Below the pieces are notes generated by a model that saw nothing but the letters and a program-made list of their open reading frames with translations, made no database searches and was not told where the DNA came from. 64,000 nucleotides of DNA from assembly GCA_031425095.1 (NCBI GenBank), contig JANPIS010000448.1:13356-77355 (forward strand), in the 5' to 3' direction. Source of the stretch: JANNXQ01 sp031425095 (lineage in GTDB: Bacteria > Verrucomicrobiota > Verrucomicrobiia > Chthoniobacterales > Chthoniobacteraceae). Positions 61,601 to 64,000 of this stretch are shown one piece after another (the stretch's first letter is position 1; the number at the start of each line of letters is the position of its first letter). The position numbers and the translations under genes were made by a program.

Positions 61601-64000
61601 GCCGGCCTGCTGCAGTCTGCGCTCAACGAACGCACCGCGCACCTCGTGCGGGAGCTGAACTCCTTCCTCACGGACAAGGGCGCGCCGATGCGCTGCGAGA
61701 GCTTCGCCTCGATGTTCCTCGTGAAGTTCGCCGAGGACTTCGCGTTCGGCGCGGTCCTCTTTTTTCTGCTGCGCGAAAAAGGCATTCACGCGTGGGACAA
61801 CCGACTCTTCTTCCTCTCGACGGCGCATACCGACGCGGACCTCGCGCATTTCGTGCGCATCTTCCGGACCTGTGTCGAGGCGCTGGCGCCTTGGTTCAGC
61901 GGCGTCGAGCAGGGCTGGTCTCCCACGCTTGTCACACCGCCGGAGCCCGTGCCGCTCTCGCTTCCGCTCACGCCCTCGCAGCGCGGCCTCTTCGCGCTCT
62001 CCGCCCGGAATCCAGACGCGTCGCGCGCTTACAACGAATCTTCCGCGCTCGAACTCCACGGCCCGCTCGACATCGCACGGCTCGAGACTGCGCTCCAGGA
62101 ACTCATCGACCGGCACGACGCGCTCCGCACCTCGATCACTCCCGACGGTGAGTCGCAGACCGTGCATCCCCGCGCCGGGCTCGCGCTTCCCGTCACCGAA
62201 TGCGCAAACGATTCCGAGCTGCGCGACGCGCTCTCCGCCGTGCGCCAGCTTCAGTTCAATCTCGCGTGCGCGCCGATCATGGACGCCCGGTTGCTGCGCC
62301 GTGGCGCCGAGCATCACGTGCTGCTCCTCACGCTGCATCACACGTTCTGCAACGGCCCATCGCTCGATGTGCTCTTCGACGAGCTCTTCGCCCTCTACGC
62401 CGGTCGGGCGCTGCCACCCGCGATGCAGTTGCGAGAATTTGTGCAACGGCGGCTAAAGGGCCGGCGCATCGCAGCCGAAACCTTCTGGAAGATGCAGTTC
62501 GCCCATGCTGCGCCGCCACTCGAATTGCCGTTGGACCGTCCGCGTCCCGCGGTGAAGACCTACGCCGGCGGGCGGGCGACGATGCAGATCGATGCGGAAC
62601 TCGTGCGTGCGCTCCGGCAGGCGGGGGCGAAACACGGAGCGTCGCTCTTCATGACACTGCTCTCGGCGTATCAGATCCTGCTGCACCGTCTGAGCGGGCT
62701 GGACGATGTGGTCGTGGGCGTGCCCTTCGAAGGCTCGGATCGCTCCGAGCCGGGCGGTGAACGGCTCATCGCCAACTCCACGAACGTCGCGCCGCTCCGC
62801 AGCCGAATCACTAACGGCACCACCTTCGCCGATCTGCTCGCCGCGAATCGGCGTCTCGTCCTCGAAGCCACCGAACTTCAAGACTACTTCTTCGGCGATC
62901 TTGTGGCGGCGCTGGGACTGCCGTTCGACGCCAGTCGGGCGCCACTTTTCAACGCGCTCTTCAACTACGAGACCGGACGCTTTCAGCGCGATCTCGACGG
63001 CTTGCGGATCGAACTGCTGAACGATCGCGAGCCATGGCTCGGTCTCCGCGGCACCGCGATCTTCGAGCTCTTCCTCAACGTGACCGAACACGAGGGCACG
63101 CTGCACTGCCGCGTGGATTTCAATCGCGACCTTTTCGACGCGCCGACCGTCCAGCGCTGGCTCGCCCATCTCCGCACCCTGCTGGACGCGGTGGCGGAAG
63201 ACGCGTCGCAACCCATCGCGCGTCTCCCACTGCTGAATCCGCTGGAGCGCAGCGAACTCGTCACGCAGTGGAATGCGACAGCGCTGGAGTATCCGCGTGA
63301 GGCGCTCCTGCACTCGCTCTTCGAGGAGAGCACGCGCCGCCAGCCCGACGCTTGCGCCATTCTCGATCACGGTCGTCGCGTCACCTACCGCGACCTCGAC
63401 CTGCAGGCCTCGGCGATCGCCGCGCGACTCGGCGAGCAAGGCGTCGGGCGTGGAACGTTCGTCGGCATCTGCATGGAGCGTTCGGCCGCGATGATCGCGG
63501 CGATACTGGGCATTTTGAAAGCGGGCGCTGCGTATGTGCCGCTCGATCCGACGTACCCGCACGAGCGCCTCACCTTCATGATCGGGGACTCGCAGGCCAC
63601 GGTCATCCTCTGCGACGAATCGACCTTCAAATCACACGCTCGCCTGCATCCGACGGCAAAGTGGATCAGCGCCGCGGCCACCGCGGAGTGCGCGCCCAAT
63701 GGAATCAGCCACTCCGGCGTCAGCAGCGACGTCGCTTATCTCATCTACACATCCGGCTCGACCGGGCATCCGAAAGGCGTCGCCCTCGAGCATCGCAACG
63801 CCGTGGCCTTCGTGCATTGGGCGCGTCAAACCTTCACGACTCGGGAACTCGGGGGGGTCCTCGCCTCGACGTCGATCTGCTTCGATCTCTCGATCTTCGA
63901 GATCTTCGTTCCGCTCGCGGCCGGCGGCACGATCATCCTCGCAGAAAACGTCCTCGAGCTTCCCACACTCCCCGACGCCGCGGCGGTGACACTGGTCAAT
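55613..64000 (+). CDS. Hybrid NRPS-PKS: A-PCP-sulfotransferase-KS-ACP-aminotransferase-C-A (3' end outside window)
   Basis: One plus-strand frame is open from the ATG at 55613 to the window end, at least 2796 residues. The order is: adenylation A1 (about 10-490; YTSGSTGQPKG at 152, NEYGPTE, GKVNY), PCP (S534 in LGGDSL), and sulfotransferase (about 622-900; PAPS P-loop APPRSGTT at 630, 3'-phosphate motif RHPYEMIRSFES). Next come KS (915-1342; C1088, H1224, H1264) and ACP (S1562 in GFDSL). They are followed by a class III aminotransferase (about 1690-2095; K1931 in YGKIIGGGLPMG), a condensation domain (about 2113-2555; HHTFCNG at 2242-2248) and A2 from about 2570 (YTSGSTGHPKG near 2712), which is truncated. 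There is no AT domain, although linker (1345-1440) and post-AT (PTYPFERERYW, 1480) sequence remains. The product should contain a beta-amino unit. Confidence 0.93.
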   Translation, partial: MPADAPLPRLISAQVAATPDAIAVRRGGSTLTYRTLHFRASRLAARLRDLGVKEETTVAVLASRSLDTVVAILAIHYAGGAYVPLDPDYPLEILTFTLADCGAEVVVGSSEELAKLPAHALTAVALEDAAESSPALPEIAPCPAESLAYVIYTSGSTGQPKGVLVTHGNLAHSTNARRTCYAQSPQRFLLLSSFAFDSSVAGLFWTLSTGGTLVLASGEERDPGALAALIAAERITHTLCLPALHMLLLGAATAAQLRTLECVIVAGEACPPTLPALHARHLPHAELCNEYGPTEGTVWTTFARLSSTPADVTIGQPIPGALVLLLDENGEAAEAGEIHIGGPGVARGYWNRPDLTAESFFTNPSGTRLYKTGDRARRRPDGNLEFLGRIDRQVKIRGYRVELEAIEAALLSQPMVRAAAVLLREDEPGDPRLIAYVAPADCAIAPLRAALAEMLPPFMQPSAFVALGTLPQMPNGKVNYAALPAPSRERPALDSPYAPPRDTLEQALAADWCSALRLYRVGIHDRFFELGGDSLRAAELCARLQEKLGEPVFVVAIFEAPTIAQLAAYLRRHYAAAVGRVFGEKPVSEPTTERRIDAARLAGVRSLIVRGPRPTPVARRKNRRAIFILAPPRSGTTLLRAMLARHPSLFTASELRLLGFRTLGERRGAYSGSESVWRQGLIAAIAESKGCDAAEAAQLLDSYERLDLGTGEFYALIQQWLGERVLVDKSPSYALDPDCLRHAESLFDEAFYIHLARHPYEMIRSFESRHMDRIYLPGAEDLSAREAGEAVWLIAHRNIRDFLATIPSSRRFDLRFSDLVSHPREQLEALCAAAGLEFDAALLDPYEGVAASAEDRIHTPDDPRFHAHGAIKPEIAEGWRGVLQDNFLSDLTWELAAELGYEKPVELRSVQSVPDDAIAIIGMAGRFPGARNVEKFWKNLCAGVESIRPFTEDELRASGIDPAIVTEPGYVNAGAQIDDADKFAAGFFGYTPREAELMDPQQRVFLECAWEAFEHAGCDVARFPGAIGVFAGLALNDYFQFNLATRPELAPLLGTYALTLGNEKDFVATRVAHKLRLRGPAIGIQTACSTSLVALHLACQSLRSGESDMALVGGGRISVPLHAGYPYVDGGIPSPDGHCRAFDAQARGCVPASGIAAVVIKRLADALRDGDHIYSVIRGTAINNDAGNKAGFTAPSVEGQAAVIARAHTAAGVSAETIGYVEAHGTGTSLGDPIEIAGLTRAFRETTDATGFCRIGSVKTNIGHLDTGAGAAGLIKAALALDRGVIPPSLHFTAPNPQIDFARSPFVVNAALTEWPRGREPRRAGVSSFGIGGTNAHAVIEEAPLVQSDPPSSPWQLLVLSARTRRALEDATANLAQHLRENSGLNLADVAHTLQSGRRVFEHRRFVVARDVTEAERLLRKRDPRRVFSTGVARGGAPLPPAPRSDINELEAIGHRWLAGAEIDWTGLHAGERRLRVPLPTYPFERERYWLGGWRAPSAMPNQCAPAPHSSERPAVESDTHGARSAPSTALDQLRAFLHGMSGVAMEKMAPETTLLELGFDSLFLTQVALALRKKFGVEITFRQLFEEFASIGALSALVTQASPPANTSAPRRPGEVRASSGPQSSSTSGTPASPHGPFRPIQKDAADELTATQREHLAALTARYTARTAKSKARTQRDRAHFADPRSVSGFRPYWKELTYPIVVERSAGARMWDADGHEYLDFTMGFGTNLFGHSPAFVTEAISAQLARGIEIGPQSPVAGEVAQMLCAASGMDRAAFTNTGSEAVLAAVRVARTVTGRSLIATFSGYHGINDEFLIRGKTIDGERRSMPIAPGIPDHIASGVLALDYGTAESLEILRARAHEIAAVLVEPVQSRHPDLQPREFLHEVRRITREAGAALVFDEVITGFRCHPGGAQAWFDVRADLVTYGKIIGGGLPMGALCGRREYMDALDGGTWSFGDDSRPEVGVTFFAGTFVRHPLAMAASHAVLTFLKADAGLLQSALNERTAHLVRELNSFLTDKGAPMRCESFASMFLVKFAEDFAFGAVLFFLLREKGIHAWDNRLFFLSTAHTDADLAHFVRIFRTCVEALAPWFSGVEQGWSPTLVTPPEPVPLSLPLTPSQRGLFALSARNPDASRAYNESSALELHGPLDIARLETALQELIDRHDALRTSITPDGESQTVHPRAGLALPVTECANDSELRDALSAVRQLQFNLACAPIMDARLLRRGAEHHVLLLTLHHTFCNGPSLDVLFDELFALYAGRALPPAMQLREFVQRRLKGRRIAAETFWKMQFAHAAPPLELPLDRPRPAVKTYAGGRATMQIDAELVRALRQAGAKHGASLFMTLLSAYQILLHRLSGLDDVVVGVPFEGSDRSEPGGERLIANSTNVAPLRSRITNGTTFADLLAANRRLVLEATELQDYFFGDLVAALGLPFDASRAPLFNALFNYETGRFQRDLDGLRIELLNDREPWLGLRGTAIFELFLNVTEHEGTLHCRVDFNRDLFDAPTVQRWLAHLRTLLDAVAEDASQPIARLPLLNPLERSELVTQWNATALEYPREALLHSLFEESTRRQPDACAILDHGRRVTYRDLDLQASAIAARLGEQGVGRGTFVGICMERSAAMIAAILGILKAGAAYVPLDPTYPHERLTFMIGDSQATVILCDESTFKSHARLHPTAKWISAAATAECAPNGISHSGVSSDVAYLIYTSGSTGHPKGVALEHRNAVAFVHWARQTFTTRELGGVLASTSICFDLSIFEIFVPLAAGGTIILAENVLELPTLPDAAAVTLVN
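60086..60199. repeat. Perfect 27-bp inverted repeat inside the megasynthase frame
   Basis: The arms at 60086-60112 and 60173-60199 are exact reverse complements of 27 bases (GGTGGATGGCGCGCTCCGAG and on). Inside is a second near-palindrome around CACTCGAGTG. The whole element is 114 bases, exactly 38 codons, so it is read through in frame as residues 1492-1529, between the post-AT linker and the ACP. The encoded peptide is low-complexity Ala/Pro/Ser/Arg. It looks like an inserted palindromic element tolerated in an interdomain linker. Confidence 0.85.
60407..60515. repeat. Inverted repeat of GACGC/GCGTC type inside the megasynthase frame, after the ACP
   Basis: The left arm at 60407-60430 (GTGACCCAGGCGTCCCCGCC) and the right arm at 60498-60515 (GCGGGACGCCCGCGTCAC) are imperfect reverse complements. 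The element spans about 109 bases and is translated as residues 1599-1635, a Ser/Pro/Thr-rich linker between the ACP and the aminotransferase. It belongs to a different sequence family from the element before the ACP. Confidence 0.7.

Noticed and set aside
55892..63562. Four long minus-strand open frames opposite the megasynthase (55892-58216, 59012-60484, 60884-62446, 62453-63562)
   Set aside because: All keep the codon register of the plus-strand NRPS-PKS, whose catalytic motifs are intact, so they are shadows. Their shared register also supports the continuity of the real frame.
1..64000. Search for tRNA, rRNA, prophage and toxin-antitoxin genes
   Set aside because: No cloverleaf, 16S/23S motifs, integrase, phage structural gene or recognisable toxin-antitoxin pair was seen on either strand.

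Overview
The window is GC-rich, almost fully coding DNA from a bacterium, most likely a member of the Verrucomicrobiota. The taxonomic call is inference from gene content: paired DUF1501/DUF1800 secreted proteins, an SGNH-propeller-HEAT-cytochrome c fusion of the kind common in the PVC superphylum, an LL-diaminopimelate aminotransferase (dapL), a PEP-CTERM protein, and giant surface proteins with an N-terminal LEPLEARIAPA motif. No rRNA, tRNA, CRISPR array or transposase gene was seen.

Layout. 1-7973: two tandem paralogous giant Gly/Asp-rich surface proteins, the first cut by the window start. 8191-22501: mainly housekeeping genes: a small lipoprotein, photolyase, recR, a class V aminotransferase, malQ, malate dehydrogenase, a LysM lipoprotein coupled to a PPK2 polyphosphate kinase, a hybrid sensor kinase, superoxide dismutase, a CCA-adding-type enzyme, a coiled-coil membrane protein pair and a LacI regulator. 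22680-29448: a minus-strand run with a GT-C-type membrane protein, a helical-repeat secreted protein, an OB-like membrane protein, signal peptidase I, a small BamE-like protein and dapL. 29547-33092: a secreted copper-radical (galactose oxidase-like) oxidase fused to lectin-like and Calx-beta domains. 33441-38452: a PEP-CTERM protein, two putative Fe(II)/2-oxoglutarate oxygenases and a phosphodiesterase-TPR-sulfotransferase fusion. 38690-53597: an EF-hand protein, the SGNH/cytochrome c fusion, a frameshifted SMP-30 gene, a DUF1501-DUF1800 operon and a TPR-redoxin protein. 53581-55305: a glycosyltransferase and a WcaF-like acetyltransferase. 55613-64000: one open frame running off the window, encoding a hybrid NRPS-PKS.

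The most notable locus is that megasynthase (at least 2796 residues). Its domains read A - PCP - sulfotransferase - KS - ACP - class III aminotransferase - C - A. It has no AT domain, although a KS-AT linker and a post-AT linker remain. The inferred logic is: activate and load an acid, elongate once with an acyl unit supplied in trans, convert the beta-ketone to a beta-amine, then condense with an amino acid. The aminotransferase-C-A order resembles McyE and MycA.

A second theme is a set of about 100-bp palindromic elements of several sequence families. Four lie between genes, two lie inside the megasynthase reading frame around its ACP, and one encodes most of the N-terminus of the secreted protein at 24241-26163. 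All readings were made by eye from the sequence; no database search was possible.
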